A DNA stretch of 64,000 bases from Desulfosarcina alkanivorans (lineage in GTDB: Bacteria > Desulfobacterota > Desulfobacteria > Desulfobacterales > Desulfosarcinaceae): NCBI RefSeq assembly GCF_009688945.1, contig NZ_AP021874.1:3596001-3660000 (forward strand), read 5' to 3'. Positions 17,967 through 26,465 of the stretch are shown in pieces. The translations under genes and the position numbers were made by a program. Every line of letters starts with the position of its first letter. Within the stretch, counting starts at the first letter, position 1. A model generated the notes under the pieces. The model was not told the origin of the DNA, did no database searches, and saw only the letters and a program-made list of their open reading frames with translations.

Positions 17967-19880
17967 TTACGACAGGCGTACCGGCTTTCTCGGCAGTACG
18001 ATCTCAAACCGGCTTCCCTGGCCCGGTTCGCTCTGCACGGAAATCGCCCCCCCGTGTCTCTGGATGATCTTGCGGGTCACGAAAAGCCCGATGCCGGTTC
18101 CATTGCGGCCTTTGGTCGAATAAAAAAGGTCGAAGATGTTGTCGGCTTTCTGGGGACTCATGCCGCCCCCGGTGTCCTGCACGACAAAATGGACCGTGTC
18201 CCGGTCCGCCTGCACCAGAAAATCGATGCGGTGCGCGATCGGCGCAGGGTTTTCGATGCAGGCCTCGATGGCATTGTCGATCAGGTTGTACAGGGCCGTC
18301 CGCATCAGGTCCGCATCGATCAGCAGGTCCAGCGATGACTCCGGGAACTGCGGGTTGAACCGGATATCGGCCCCCCGCACTTTCATTGCCACGTTAGCCG
18401 CCACCCCCGCGGCAAACTGCAGCAGGTCCACGGCCGCCGGATCGAGGTCCCGCTCCTTAGCGTAGTACAGGATATCCGACACCAGCTTGCGGATACGCGC
18501 CATCATGAGCCTGGCCGTGTCCAGCCCCTCTTCGATGCGCCCCGGCGCGTCGCGGTAAAAACCCGAATCGATCATGTAAAGACCGGCGTCCAGGCCGGTC
18601 AGGCTGCCTTTCAGGTTGTGGGACAGGGTACTGACCATCAGGCCCAGGTTGGCCAGGTTGGCCTGCAGCTTGCGCAACTGGGTCACATCGGCGAAAATCG
18701 TCAGCACCTGAACCAGTTTTCCGGTCGCGGTCTTGATGGGGGAGGTCCAGGCCATCACGTTGGTTTTGACGCCCTCGCTGTTGGTCAGGATCATCTCCCC
18801 CTGCTGGGGATCTCCCGTTCGTACGGTGCGGGTAATGGGGTCCCGGTATGCGGGGAAAATGCCGGGGCGGAAAACCTCGAAAAAATGCCGGCCGGTCTGT
18901 TCGCCGAAATTTTCCCTGAAACGCCGGTTCACCGCATTGATACGGAAACGGCGATCCAGGACCACGATGCTGGAGGGAACGGCGTTGAACAGCTGTTCGT
19001 ATCGCTGGTGGGTGTGGCGGCTCTCCTCGGCCAGGCGCTCGATCTCCTTGGTGCCGGCAAAGATTTCGATGACCAGCTCGACATGGCCGTCGTTGTCGTA
19101 TATGGGCGCCGTATGCACCGTCACCGGAACCTGCGCACCGCTGGCGTAGCGCACCAGGGCCCGGGTGGTCAGGACGGTTTCGTTTTTCAGGGTCCGGCCG
19201 ACGGGGCAGCCGCTGCGCGTCCCCCGCCGCCCCGCGTAGAGGCCCCAGCTGTTCTGGTGAAGCCGATTGCCCAGGTAGCGGTTGTAGGTGCTGTTGGCGG
19301 CCAGCACCGTGCAGTCCCGGTCGTGTATGGAGACAAAATAGGGCAGTTCATTGAAATAGCGCATGCCCCCCTGGGCGTCGCTGGCCACCTGGCTGATGAA
19401 TGCCGACATCTTATCCACGATCTGGCGCACGGCCAGAAATCGCTCGGTATCAATGAGGCCGCGATTGCCGTCCCGGGCCCGGGACGGCGCGTTCTCGGAA
19501 AGGGACCGGACGCGCCGGTGCAGCCGCAACACGGACTCCATGCGCTGGAGCACGGTTTCCAGAGCGAGCGGGCGCACCGGCAGCGATAGAAATTCGTTGA
19601 CCCGTCCCCTGAATAGCGCCATGGCGGTGTCGACCTCGCCGGCGGCGGTCACCAGGATCTGGATGTCATCGTCCCGGGTGCGGATGGTGTCCACCAGTTC
19701 CGAGGCGCCGTTCATGTCGATGCCGACCATCACCCAGGGCGGGCGGACCGTTTCATATTCCCGTACCCCTTCGGCGCTATTGCGGGCCGACACCACACGA
19801 TAGCCCAGGGCCACCAGGGCCGGCGCCACCGTGCACGGGTATGGTGCATCGTCAACCACCAGGATCGGTTCTTTGATCAT
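17967..19880 (-). CDS. PAS sensor histidine kinase with degenerate receiver at the N-terminus
   Basis: 637 residues. Residues 1-115 look like a receiver (PILVVDDAP... ILVTAAGE). The acceptor Asp is missing: GIDMNG places Gly where D-x-x-M-P is expected. The conserved Lys before Pro is Leu (SLPVRP), so it is a pseudo-receiver. Two PAS domains follow (~185-300, with SGCPVGRT; ~310-410). A HisKA-like helix has H421 in LSHNLKGSLTGL, an unusual H-box, and a full HATPase follows (NLIDNAIEAC, DTGGGM, GTGIGLFV). No TM segment, so it is cytosolic. The ATG at 19880 lies 16 bases after the CoA-transferase stop, so it is probably co-transcribed. Its response regulator is not adjacent. Confidence 0.85.
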   Translation of the reverse strand: MIKEPILVVDDAPYPCTVAPALVALGYRVVSARNSAEGVREYETVRPPWVMVGIDMNGASELVDTIRTRDDDIQILVTAAGEVDTAMALFRGRVNEFLSLPVRPLALETVLQRMESVLRLHRRVRSLSENAPSRARDGNRGLIDTERFLAVRQIVDKMSAFISQVASDAQGGMRYFNELPYFVSIHDRDCTVLAANSTYNRYLGNRLHQNSWGLYAGRRGTRSGCPVGRTLKNETVLTTRALVRYASGAQVPVTVHTAPIYDNDGHVELVIEIFAGTKEIERLAEESRHTHQRYEQLFNAVPSSIVVLDRRFRINAVNRRFRENFGEQTGRHFFEVFRPGIFPAYRDPITRTVRTGDPQQGEMILTNSEGVKTNVMAWTSPIKTATGKLVQVLTIFADVTQLRKLQANLANLGLMVSTLSHNLKGSLTGLDAGLYMIDSGFYRDAPGRIEEGLDTARLMMARIRKLVSDILYYAKERDLDPAAVDLLQFAAGVAANVAMKVRGADIRFNPQFPESSLDLLIDADLMRTALYNLIDNAIEACIENPAPIAHRIDFLVQADRDTVHFVVQDTGGGMSPQKADNIFDLFYSTKGRNGTGIGLFVTRKIIQRHGGAISVQSEPGQGSRFEIVLPRKPVRLS

Positions 19881-19896
19881 CGGATGCGATTCCCGC

Positions 19897-21258
19897 CTAC
19901 ACCCTGTCATAGGGATGAAATCCCCTGGGCACACCGCCGGTCAGCGCCCCTTTTTCATGGTGGAATTCGGGACTGTCGCAAATCTTCTTGAGCAGCTCGT
20001 CCTTGACCGATGGCGATGCCAGGTGGGCGATGCCCACGGCCCGTTCGGAGATGCTCAGGCCCCGGGGATCGAAAGCCCCGTTTTCGGTAACGATCACCAC
20101 CGGATCCGCGGCGATGGCCGTGGTGGTGATGCCCTCTGGACACATGTCCACGATTTTGGATAGGCCCTTGGCAGTCAGCGATTTCAGGGCAATGATGGGC
20201 ACCCCGCCCCGGGAAAGGTTGGCGCCGCGAATGAAATCGCACTGGCCGCCCACACCGCTGTAAATCTGCCTGGCCTTCATGGAATCGGCCCAGATGTTGC
20301 CGTGAAGGTCCACGCCGATGGCGCTGTTGATGGAAACCATGTTGGGTTGATTGGCGATGGTCAGGATGCTGTTGGTGTAGTCCGATGGCCGGCTCTGCAC
20401 GGCCGAGTTGTAGTTCAGCCAGTCATACCCCTCCCGGTCGCTGGCCAGGAAGATCGAGGCGATGCTGAACTTGTTGCGGGTACTGGTATAGCGGTTGGTC
20501 ACCACCCCTTCATCCACCAGCCGGCGCATGGCATCGGCAAACAGTTCGGTGTGGATCCCCAGGTCCTTGACGCCCTTTTCCAGGATGGCATCGGTGACCG
20601 CCTCGGGGACCTGCCCGATGCCGTATTGAATGGTGCAGCGGTCCCGGACGTAAAGGCCGGCGATTATCCGGCCGATCCTGCGGGCCGGCTCGTCCGGCGG
20701 CTGCACCGGACTGACAGGCAGGGGGTAGTCGGTGTCCAGCAGGTAGTCGATCCAGGATCCGGGCACCGTGTCCCCCAGCACGAAGGGCATCCGGGCGTTG
20801 CGCTCGGCGAGAATGAGGCCCTTGTTGGCCCTGACCGTTTCCACGGCCGCCATGACCCCCTCCACGGTGGTCCCCAGGCTGTAATTGCCCCCGTTGTCCG
20901 GCCCGGCCACGGTCAGCATGGCCACGTCGGGATTGAGATAATCGCGCACCTGCATGGGGATGTCGCCCAGATGCATGAGCTGGTACTTGGCCCATCCGCG
21001 GTTGGCGGCCTCCCGGGTGTGATGGCTGTTGAAGATGATGCGGTGGGTGATCCGGCGGCATGCAGCCTCGTCAAACAGCTCCGCCACGTCACCGAGAAAG
21101 AGCACGCCCATCATCGTCACGTCCCGGATGGCGGTGTCGGCCGCCAGCTGGCGGAACAGGACCTGGGGCGTGGCAGCATTTCCCGAGGCATAGATCCGGC
21201 TTCCCGGCGGCAGCAGCGCCTTGTTGACCATATCTTCGACATTTTTAACAATCTTCAT
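19897..21258 (-). CDS. Acetyl-CoA hydrolase/CoA-transferase family protein (4-hydroxybutyrate CoA-transferase-like)
   Basis: 453 residues of the Cat1/Cat2/AbfT CoA-transferase family. The catalytic glutamate is E238 in LGIHTELFAD, and the C-terminal half has SRPSDYTNSILTIANQPNMVSINSAIGVDLHGNIWADS and GGQCDFIRGANLS. Family members transfer CoA between acetyl-CoA and 4-hydroxybutyrate, propionate or butyrate. Here the adjoining glutaryl-CoA dehydrogenase suggests glutarate or a similar dicarboxylate, which is inference. I favour the start at 21258 (GAGGACAGG before ATG); an in-frame ATG at 21282 is the alternative. A strong terminator at 21364 separates it from the dehydrogenase, so it has its own promoter or receives read-through. 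Confidence 0.85.
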   Translation of the reverse strand: MKIVKNVEDMVNKALLPPGSRIYASGNAATPQVLFRQLAADTAIRDVTMMGVLFLGDVAELFDEAACRRITHRIIFNSHHTREAANRGWAKYQLMHLGDIPMQVRDYLNPDVAMLTVAGPDNGGNYSLGTTVEGVMAAVETVRANKGLILAERNARMPFVLGDTVPGSWIDYLLDTDYPLPVSPVQPPDEPARRIGRIIAGLYVRDRCTIQYGIGQVPEAVTDAILEKGVKDLGIHTELFADAMRRLVDEGVVTNRYTSTRNKFSIASIFLASDREGYDWLNYNSAVQSRPSDYTNSILTIANQPNMVSINSAIGVDLHGNIWADSMKARQIYSGVGGQCDFIRGANLSRGGVPIIALKSLTAKGLSKIVDMCPEGITTTAIAADPVVIVTENGAFDPRGLSISERAVGIAHLASPSVKDELLKKICDSPEFHHEKGALTGGVPRGFHPYDRV

Positions 21259-21363
21259 CCTGTCCTCACGGTCTGTTGTCATCGTTCATCCCGGGGGATG
21301 CATTCGAGTCAGGGGAAAACTATTTTCTAATTCGACCGGCCTGAAAGCACAACGAAAAATTAA

Positions 21364-21410
21364 AAAGGGATGGGGGAACCGCCCGAATCAAGCGGTTCCC
21401 CCATCCCTTT
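21364..21410 (-). terminator. Very strong hairpin terminator after glutaryl-CoA dehydrogenase gene
   Basis: AAAGGGATGGGGGAACCGC (21364-21382) and its exact 19-base complement at 21392-21410, with a nine-base loop. The A-rich/T-rich flanks give a U-tract when read on the minus strand (TTTTTAATTTTT follows). It ends the kor-gcd operon about 155 bases after the stop. Confidence 0.8.
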
Positions 21411-21468
21411 AATCCCTTCAACGTTTTATTCGGAAGTGGTCGGTCGAGGTTCGGATCAAGGTCGCAGC

Positions 21469-21517
21469 ATGCTTGCAACCGCAGGCGTAGCAGCGCTGCA
21501 TCGAGGATTGTAAGCAT
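21469..21517. repeat. Inverted repeat of unknown role
   Basis: ATGCTTGCAA (21469-21478) and TTGTAAGCAT (21508-21517) pair at nine of ten positions. They enclose a GC-rich segment with the palindrome GCAGCGCTGC. It lies between the dehydrogenase stop and the main terminator. It resembles REP-type intergenic repeats, but only one copy is in the window. Confidence 0.4.
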
Positions 21518-21566
21518 GTGAGAACGCCGATCCGGGCCGCAAGATGCCTCTTCCGGGTGAAACGGT

Positions 21567-22730
21567 TTAGCGGTTGGCCTTGCGATACCCCAGCTGATCC
21601 AGGGCGATGATCCACTTGCAGATGTTCGCCGAGCCCTCCACCATGTAGTAGGTCGGCGTATCCCGGTAGATGCGGGCCACCGGGTACTCGGTCGAGTAGC
21701 CGTAGGCCCCCAGGATGCGCATGGCGTAATTGGAACACTTATTGACCGCCTCTCCGGCAAAGTATTTGGCCTTGGCCACATCCAGGCCGTTGTTGAGCCG
21801 GCCCTGGTCCTTGGCCCAGGCCGCCTTGTAGACCAGCAGGCGGGCCGCGTCGACCTCCGTGGCCATCTGGGCCACCATATCCTGGTTCATCTGGAACTGG
21901 CCGATCGGCTTGCCGAACTGCTTGCGGTCGTTGCAGTATTTGGAGACCACATCCAGACAGGCCTGGGCCACGCCCACCGCACCGGCCGCGGCCGACAAAC
22001 GGGTCTGGTTCAATGAACCGAATACGATCTTGGCGCCCATGCCCGGTTTGCCCAGAATGTTCTCTTTGGGTACCCGGGTATTGTCAAGAAACACCTCGCC
22101 GGTCGGCGAACTGAACGAGCCCATCTTGTCCAGACGGGTGGTCTTGACCCCGTTGAAGGTCTTGGGCTCGATCACGAAGGCCGACAGCCCCTTGGAACCG
22201 GCGTCGATGTCCGTGTAGGCGTAGTAGATCAGGACGTCGGCCACCTCCGCGTTGGAAATCCAAGTCTTGGAGCCGTTGAGCAGCCAGTGGTCGCCCTTGT
22301 CTTCAGCCGTGCTGGTCATGGCCATCACATCCGAACCGGCGTCCGGTTCGGTGATGCCGAAGCCACCGATCAGGTCGGCCGTGCACAGCCCCGGGATGTA
22401 CTTCTTTTTCAGGGCTTCCGTTCCGTAGGTCAAAATCGTGAAGGCGCAGCCGAGCACCTGCATGTTGACCTGCACCCGCAGCGAACTGCACACCCGGGCA
22501 ATCTCTTCGGTGACGATCATGGCCGCCATCCAGCCCATGTCCTCGCCCTCGTATTCCTCCGGAATCACCGTGCCCCAGAAACCCAGCTCGCCCATGGGCT
22601 TGATGACCTCTTTGTATGGAAAGTAGTGCGCTTCGTCCCACTGGTCCACATTGGGCGCGATCTTCTTGGTGGCGAATTCGCGCACCGCCTTGCGCAGCAT
22701 CTCCAGTTCCTTGCTCAGTTGAAAATCCAT
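21567..22730 (-). CDS. Glutaryl-CoA dehydrogenase, probably non-decarboxylating
   Basis: 387-residue FAD acyl-CoA dehydrogenase. Domain signatures are GGFGITEPDAGSDV and GDHWLLNGSKTWISNA. The catalytic base is E365 in YYMVEGSANICKWI, and the C-terminus is ALDQLGYRKANR. The whole sequence closely follows what I recall of the Desulfococcus multivorans enzyme that oxidises glutaryl-CoA to glutaconyl-CoA without decarboxylation, an intermediate step in anaerobic aromatic and dicarboxylate breakdown. The exact residues that prevent decarboxylation were not checked. A good ribosome site (AAAGGAGATCTC) precedes the ATG. It lies 38 bases behind the 2-oxoacid oxidoreductase genes, so the three form an operon. 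Confidence 0.88.
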   Translation of the reverse strand: MDFQLSKELEMLRKAVREFATKKIAPNVDQWDEAHYFPYKEVIKPMGELGFWGTVIPEEYEGEDMGWMAAMIVTEEIARVCSSLRVQVNMQVLGCAFTILTYGTEALKKKYIPGLCTADLIGGFGITEPDAGSDVMAMTSTAEDKGDHWLLNGSKTWISNAEVADVLIYYAYTDIDAGSKGLSAFVIEPKTFNGVKTTRLDKMGSFSSPTGEVFLDNTRVPKENILGKPGMGAKIVFGSLNQTRLSAAAGAVGVAQACLDVVSKYCNDRKQFGKPIGQFQMNQDMVAQMATEVDAARLLVYKAAWAKDQGRLNNGLDVAKAKYFAGEAVNKCSNYAMRILGAYGYSTEYPVARIYRDTPTYYMVEGSANICKWIIALDQLGYRKANR

Positions 22731-22768
22731 GAGATCTCCTTTACGTCTCCGTTATGGTGAAAGGGTGG

Positions 22769-24061
22769 TTAGGGGGTAACCCGGTGGATCAATTCCCTGG
22801 CCGTCTCCAATATGGCCGTTTTAAACCGGACCGCCAATGCGGCTTCGAGCATCTCCATGGTCAGCACCCGGTTCCCTCTGGCCAGCAGGGCCAGGCTGGC
22901 CAGGGCCCAGTCCTGCGCCTTGATCCGCTGGGCTTTGAAATCCACCTCCTGCACGGTGGCGCCGGTTTCGGGAAGGGTGACGCCGGCCGCCTTGAGGATC
23001 AGGGTGCCGCTGCCCAGCCGGGCCAGCATTTTCCTGCGCCGCCCGACCCCTTCGTCGGCCAGGGCCACGACCACGTCGGGGTGTTCGATACCGGTATAGT
23101 CCACCGGCTGCGGGGCGAGCACCATCTCACTTACCGAATGGCCGCGCAGCACGGTAATGGGATAATCGTTTTTCAAGGTGGCATGCCAGCCGCCGGTCAT
23201 GCCCGCCAGGCAGACGATTTCACCGGCGGTGACGATGCGCTGCCCGGCACTGCCCACGATCAGGACCTCCTGGCGCTTGGAGGCCGGCGGCTGAAAGCGG
23301 GCCTCGATCTTGGCCGGCCGGGCCGGCACAGGCAACCCGCCGGCAGCAGTCCGATACCCGCGGCCGTACTCCTGGCGCTGGTTTTCAGGCACCGCCCCCT
23401 GAAATCGCGGCAGGAGGGCCAGATCGGCCTCGATGCTTTTGGGGGTGAGTTTATTGCGTTTGGTATAGCGGCCGGGGCACATGCCCCACATGTCGACCAC
23501 CGAAAATCCATCGAAGTCCATGGCCGCCACCATCAGGTCGACCAGGTCCGGTGCATAGGATGAGGTTCGTGCCACAAAGCCGGCCCCGGCCGCGGCGGTG
23601 ACCTGGCAGATGTCGATGGGCTTTTCCAGCCGGTTGAGAAACCCGGATCCCACTATGGCCTCCTGCGGGGTGGTGGAGGAGCACTGTCCGCCGGTCATGC
23701 CGTAGTTGAAGTTGTTCAGGATCAGCAGGGTCAGGTCGATGTTCCGGCGGCAGGTGGAGAGCACGTGGGCGCCGCCGATACCCAGGCCGCCGTCGCCCAT
23801 GGTCACGATCACTTTCAGGTCCGGACGGGCCATCTTCAACCCCGTGGCATAGGTCAGCGCCCGGCCGTGCAGCCCGTGAAAGGCATGGGTGTTGAAAAAA
23901 GTGTCGAAAAGGCCCGAGCATCCGATGTCACTGACGATAACCACCTGGCTGCCGGCAAGCCCCATGCGTCCGAAGGCCTTGTCCAGGCTGGTGGTGATGC
24001 GTTCATGGCTGCATCCCGGGCAGAACACCGGAGGCCGGCTGGTATTGATCAGACTGCTCAT
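22769..24061 (-). CDS. 2-oxoacid:ferredoxin oxidoreductase, fused beta (TPP) and gamma subunits
   Basis: 430 residues. Residues 1-230 are the TPP-binding beta subunit: FCPGCSHERI (cluster/TPP cysteines), the TPP motif GDGGLGIGGAH...NNFNYGMTGGQ, and WGMCPGRYTKRN. Residues ~250-430 are a gamma-type domain (VLIVGSAGQRIVTAGEIVCLAGMTGGWHAT; VLRGHSVSEMVLAPQPVDYTG). The fusion of beta with gamma is uncommon but known in this class. The start codon follows the alpha-subunit stop directly (TAAATG). No ferredoxin-like delta subunit is encoded, so electrons presumably go to a free ferredoxin. Reaction: 2-oxoacid + CoA + Fd(ox) to acyl-CoA + CO2. Confidence 0.88.
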   Translation of the reverse strand: MSSLINTSRPPVFCPGCSHERITTSLDKAFGRMGLAGSQVVIVSDIGCSGLFDTFFNTHAFHGLHGRALTYATGLKMARPDLKVIVTMGDGGLGIGGAHVLSTCRRNIDLTLLILNNFNYGMTGGQCSSTTPQEAIVGSGFLNRLEKPIDICQVTAAAGAGFVARTSSYAPDLVDLMVAAMDFDGFSVVDMWGMCPGRYTKRNKLTPKSIEADLALLPRFQGAVPENQRQEYGRGYRTAAGGLPVPARPAKIEARFQPPASKRQEVLIVGSAGQRIVTAGEIVCLAGMTGGWHATLKNDYPITVLRGHSVSEMVLAPQPVDYTGIEHPDVVVALADEGVGRRRKMLARLGSGTLILKAAGVTLPETGATVQEVDFKAQRIKAQDWALASLALLARGNRVLTMEMLEAALAVRFKTAILETARELIHRVTP

Positions 24062-25174
24062 TTATATCACCTCCCCGATCTGTTCCGGTTTGATCAGATT
24101 GCCGTTCATCTGTCCGAAAAAATCGATGCTTTTGCCGGGCAGCAGCCGGCGGATCTCACGCACGTACTGCCCCGTGTTCATTTCCACCACCACGACCCGC
24201 TCATAGGCGGCGGCCGTATCGACAATCAGCCGTTCCGGCACCGGCCACAAGGTTTTGGGAACCAGCAGGGAAACCGGCTTGCCGGCCGCTCTGGATGCGG
24301 CCACCGCCACCCGGGCGGCCCGGGCGGTCACGCCGTAGGCCACCACCAGGGTGTCGGCCCGGGGGTCCAGGTCCTGGTCGAAAAAGGTGAACCGGTCCAC
24401 GTGGGCGGTCAGTTTTTTCTCCAGGCGGTGCTGAAAGGCGTTGATCTCATCGGGATCGACGGTAATGTATCCGTTGGCGCCGTGGGTGGAGGAGGTCTGC
24501 CGTACCAGGGTTTGATCGCCGATGGGCAGAAAATCCGGGGCCGTGTCATCACCGGCGCTGGCAAAGGGCAAAAAGGGGGTCTGCCGGTCGGCCGGCCGGC
24601 GGGTGACAATATCCGGCAGGTCGATGGCGTCCAGATCGACGCTTTCCCGGGTCATGGCAATCTCCTTGTTGGAGGCCAGAAAGACCGGGCAGCGAAACTG
24701 TTCGGCCAGGTTGAAGGCGTGGACGGTGAGCCGATAGCAGTCGGCCGCATCCACCGGCGCCAGAACGATTACCGGCAGACCGGAGCTGGAGCCCCAGCGC
24801 ATGAACTGGATGTCCCCGTCCGCCCCTTTGGTGGCGGATCCGGTGGAAGGCCCCAGCCGCTGAACGTTGACGATGACCAGGGGGATCTCGCTGCCGATGG
24901 CAAAGGAAATCTGTTCGCTGTAAAGGCTGATGCCCGGTCCCGACGTGGCCGTGAGGACCTTGTTGCCCGCCATGGAGGCGCCCAGGCAATAGCCGATTGA
25001 CGCGATCTCGTCCTCACCCTGGAGGCAGACCCCGCCCTCCGGGGGCAGGTACCTGAGCATGGCGTTGTATATGGTGGTGGCCGGCGTGATGGGATACCCG
25101 GCAAAAAACCGGCAGCCGGCGGCCATGGCCCCCAGCGCCGCCGCCTCGTTGCCCTCGATGAAACTCAGAGCCAT
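24062..25174 (-). CDS. 2-oxoacid:ferredoxin oxidoreductase, alpha subunit
   Basis: 370 residues, KorA/VorB-like. It shows EGNEAAALGAMAAGCRFFAGYPITPATTIY (domain I YPITP motif), GEDEIASIGYCLGASMAGNKVLTATSGPGISLYSEQISFAIGSEIPLVIVNVQR, and a transketolase C-terminal domain (YERVVVVEMNTGQYVREIRRLL). This type favours 2-oxoglutarate or branched-chain oxoacids. Because the third gene of the operon is a glutaryl-CoA dehydrogenase, 2-oxoadipate (which gives glutaryl-CoA) is an attractive substrate, but not shown. Start supported by GGGAGGATTGAA before the ATG and a promoter at 25235-25263. Confidence 0.88.
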   Translation of the reverse strand: MALSFIEGNEAAALGAMAAGCRFFAGYPITPATTIYNAMLRYLPPEGGVCLQGEDEIASIGYCLGASMAGNKVLTATSGPGISLYSEQISFAIGSEIPLVIVNVQRLGPSTGSATKGADGDIQFMRWGSSSGLPVIVLAPVDAADCYRLTVHAFNLAEQFRCPVFLASNKEIAMTRESVDLDAIDLPDIVTRRPADRQTPFLPFASAGDDTAPDFLPIGDQTLVRQTSSTHGANGYITVDPDEINAFQHRLEKKLTAHVDRFTFFDQDLDPRADTLVVAYGVTARAARVAVAASRAAGKPVSLLVPKTLWPVPERLIVDTAAAYERVVVVEMNTGQYVREIRRLLPGKSIDFFGQMNGNLIKPEQIGEVI

Positions 25175-25234
25175 TTCAATCCTCCCTTAAAATTTTATCA
25201 CATATTTGATCAAATTCAGGATCAAACCAAAGCA

Positions 25235-25263
25235 CCCATAACGAAACCCCTTTGGGGTGTCAA
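25235..25263 (-). promoter_or_regulatory. Putative sigma70 promoter of the kor-gcd operon
   Basis: On the minus strand TTGACA (25263-25258), a 17-base spacer, then TATGGG (25240-25235). Just downstream the leader holds repeated TTTGATC/TGTGAT words and the palindrome TTTGATCAAA (about 25195-25226), candidate regulator sites. Confidence 0.45.
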
Positions 25264-25438
25264 TGCTTTTTAAGGCAGGACGCGGTTAAAGCGTTGGAAA
25301 AGCGTGAGTTCGCGGACGGGCACCGGCATGGGCGATGCTTCTTTGGGTTCGGGCGCACCCGGCATCACCCACGCCGGCCGACCGGGCGTAAAGGGGGCGG
25401 CCCGGCAACGGGACCGCTGTATCCGTATGGCATTCCGG

Positions 25439-26212
25439 TCAGAACGAAAACCCGGCTTCCACGAACGGACCGCTGAATTCCACATCCGCCAGGATATCCT
25501 CTTCGTCCAGTTCGGCCTTTTCGTACCGGTATCCCCCGGCGGCAAACAGCGGGCCGGCGACCCTGACCTTGACCCGGCCGATCAGGCTGTATACGTCGTT
25601 GCCGCTGTATGAAATGCCGCGCCCTTCCGCTTCGAGGGACAGGCGCTCGAAGGGACGGAACTGGACCGCCAGAAAGGCCATGGGGATGGGAAAGGTGCCG
25701 GTCTCGGACTCACGGAGTCCGCTTGAATCCTGGCGAATCTTCAGTTCGTAATCATATATGCGCACATTCACGCCGACATCGATATTGAACGTGTCGAAGG
25801 TGGCGGTTTTGAGCAAGGGAATGCCATAATACAGGCCCACGTCCAGGCTGTCCAAGACCGTTTCCGAATAAAACGGCCCCGGATTGAAGGTGACGTCGCC
25901 GAAATTGAATCCGTCTGCTTTTTCTCCGGTTGCACTGAATTCCATGGGCGTGGCCATAAGGTAGATATTGGGCAAAAACAGCGGCATGTCGATGGACAGG
26001 CGGGCCGAGACCCGGGTTTCATCGTCATATTTCAGGTCTCCTTCGACATCGAGGATATCGTCCGCCCCCAGGACCTTATACCCCAGCGACCCGCTGGGTT
26101 CCTGGAGCCACCCGCCCACGGCAAACTCCACGCCAAAGGCACCGGCAGGTACCGCCGCTGCAATTAAAATCAAACCTGTCACGGCCGCCAGCAGATACGT
26201 CCTGTTGATCAT
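25439..26212 (-). CDS. Outer-membrane beta-barrel protein (TIGR04219-like)
   Basis: 257 residues with a clear signal peptide (about 1-24, INRTYLLAAVTGLILIAAAVPAGAFG). The rest is alternating-hydrophobicity strands ending in phenylalanine (VEAGFSF), the C-terminal signature for outer-membrane insertion. FEFAVGGW-like start of the mature part (VEFAVGGWLQEPSGSLGYKV) and the repeated Y/F-ending strands match the TIGR04219 barrel family as I remember it. Function unknown. Ribosome site AAAGGAGCAATC before the ATG decides the start; the upstream extension to 26359 is not credible. Isolated on the minus strand. Confidence 0.8.
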   Translation of the reverse strand: MINRTYLLAAVTGLILIAAAVPAGAFGVEFAVGGWLQEPSGSLGYKVLGADDILDVEGDLKYDDETRVSARLSIDMPLFLPNIYLMATPMEFSATGEKADGFNFGDVTFNPGPFYSETVLDSLDVGLYYGIPLLKTATFDTFNIDVGVNVRIYDYELKIRQDSSGLRESETGTFPIPMAFLAVQFRPFERLSLEAEGRGISYSGNDVYSLIGRVKVRVAGPLFAAGGYRYEKAELDEEDILADVEFSGPFVEAGFSF

Positions 26213-26423
26213 GATTGCTCCTTTAAAGCAAAGCCCCCGGTTGATCGAGCGCCTTTCCGGACATGGGGGATTCGGGTCCGGAACAGGGCCAGTGAAGCAT
26301 CTTTCCGCGGGCATATCGCTCGGCGTCCGAGGACGAAATACCCTTTTCCGGATAGTCATGGATGCATGGATCGGTTATCGTCAGCAGGGGCAAAAACTTG
26401 AGCGCAAGAATCGATGGGGGCAT

Positions 26424-26458
26424 CGGGGCACCGGCATGACGGGCCGCCAGGTGCCCCG
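26424..26458. terminator. Hairpin after the selenoprotein gene
   Basis: CGGGGCACC (26424-26432) pairs with GGTGCCCCG (26450-26458), with a GC-rich 17-base loop. It lies just past the stop of the oxidoreductase gene. Without a U-tract on the minus strand it is a weak terminator or 3'-end structure. Confidence 0.35.
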
Positions 26459-26465
26459 GGTTTTC

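Noticed and set aside
21460..21560. tRNA-like fold in the GC-rich inverted-repeat region after the dehydrogenase.
   Set aside because: No T-loop consensus, no anticodon arm and no acceptor stem of seven pairs; it is an inverted repeat only.
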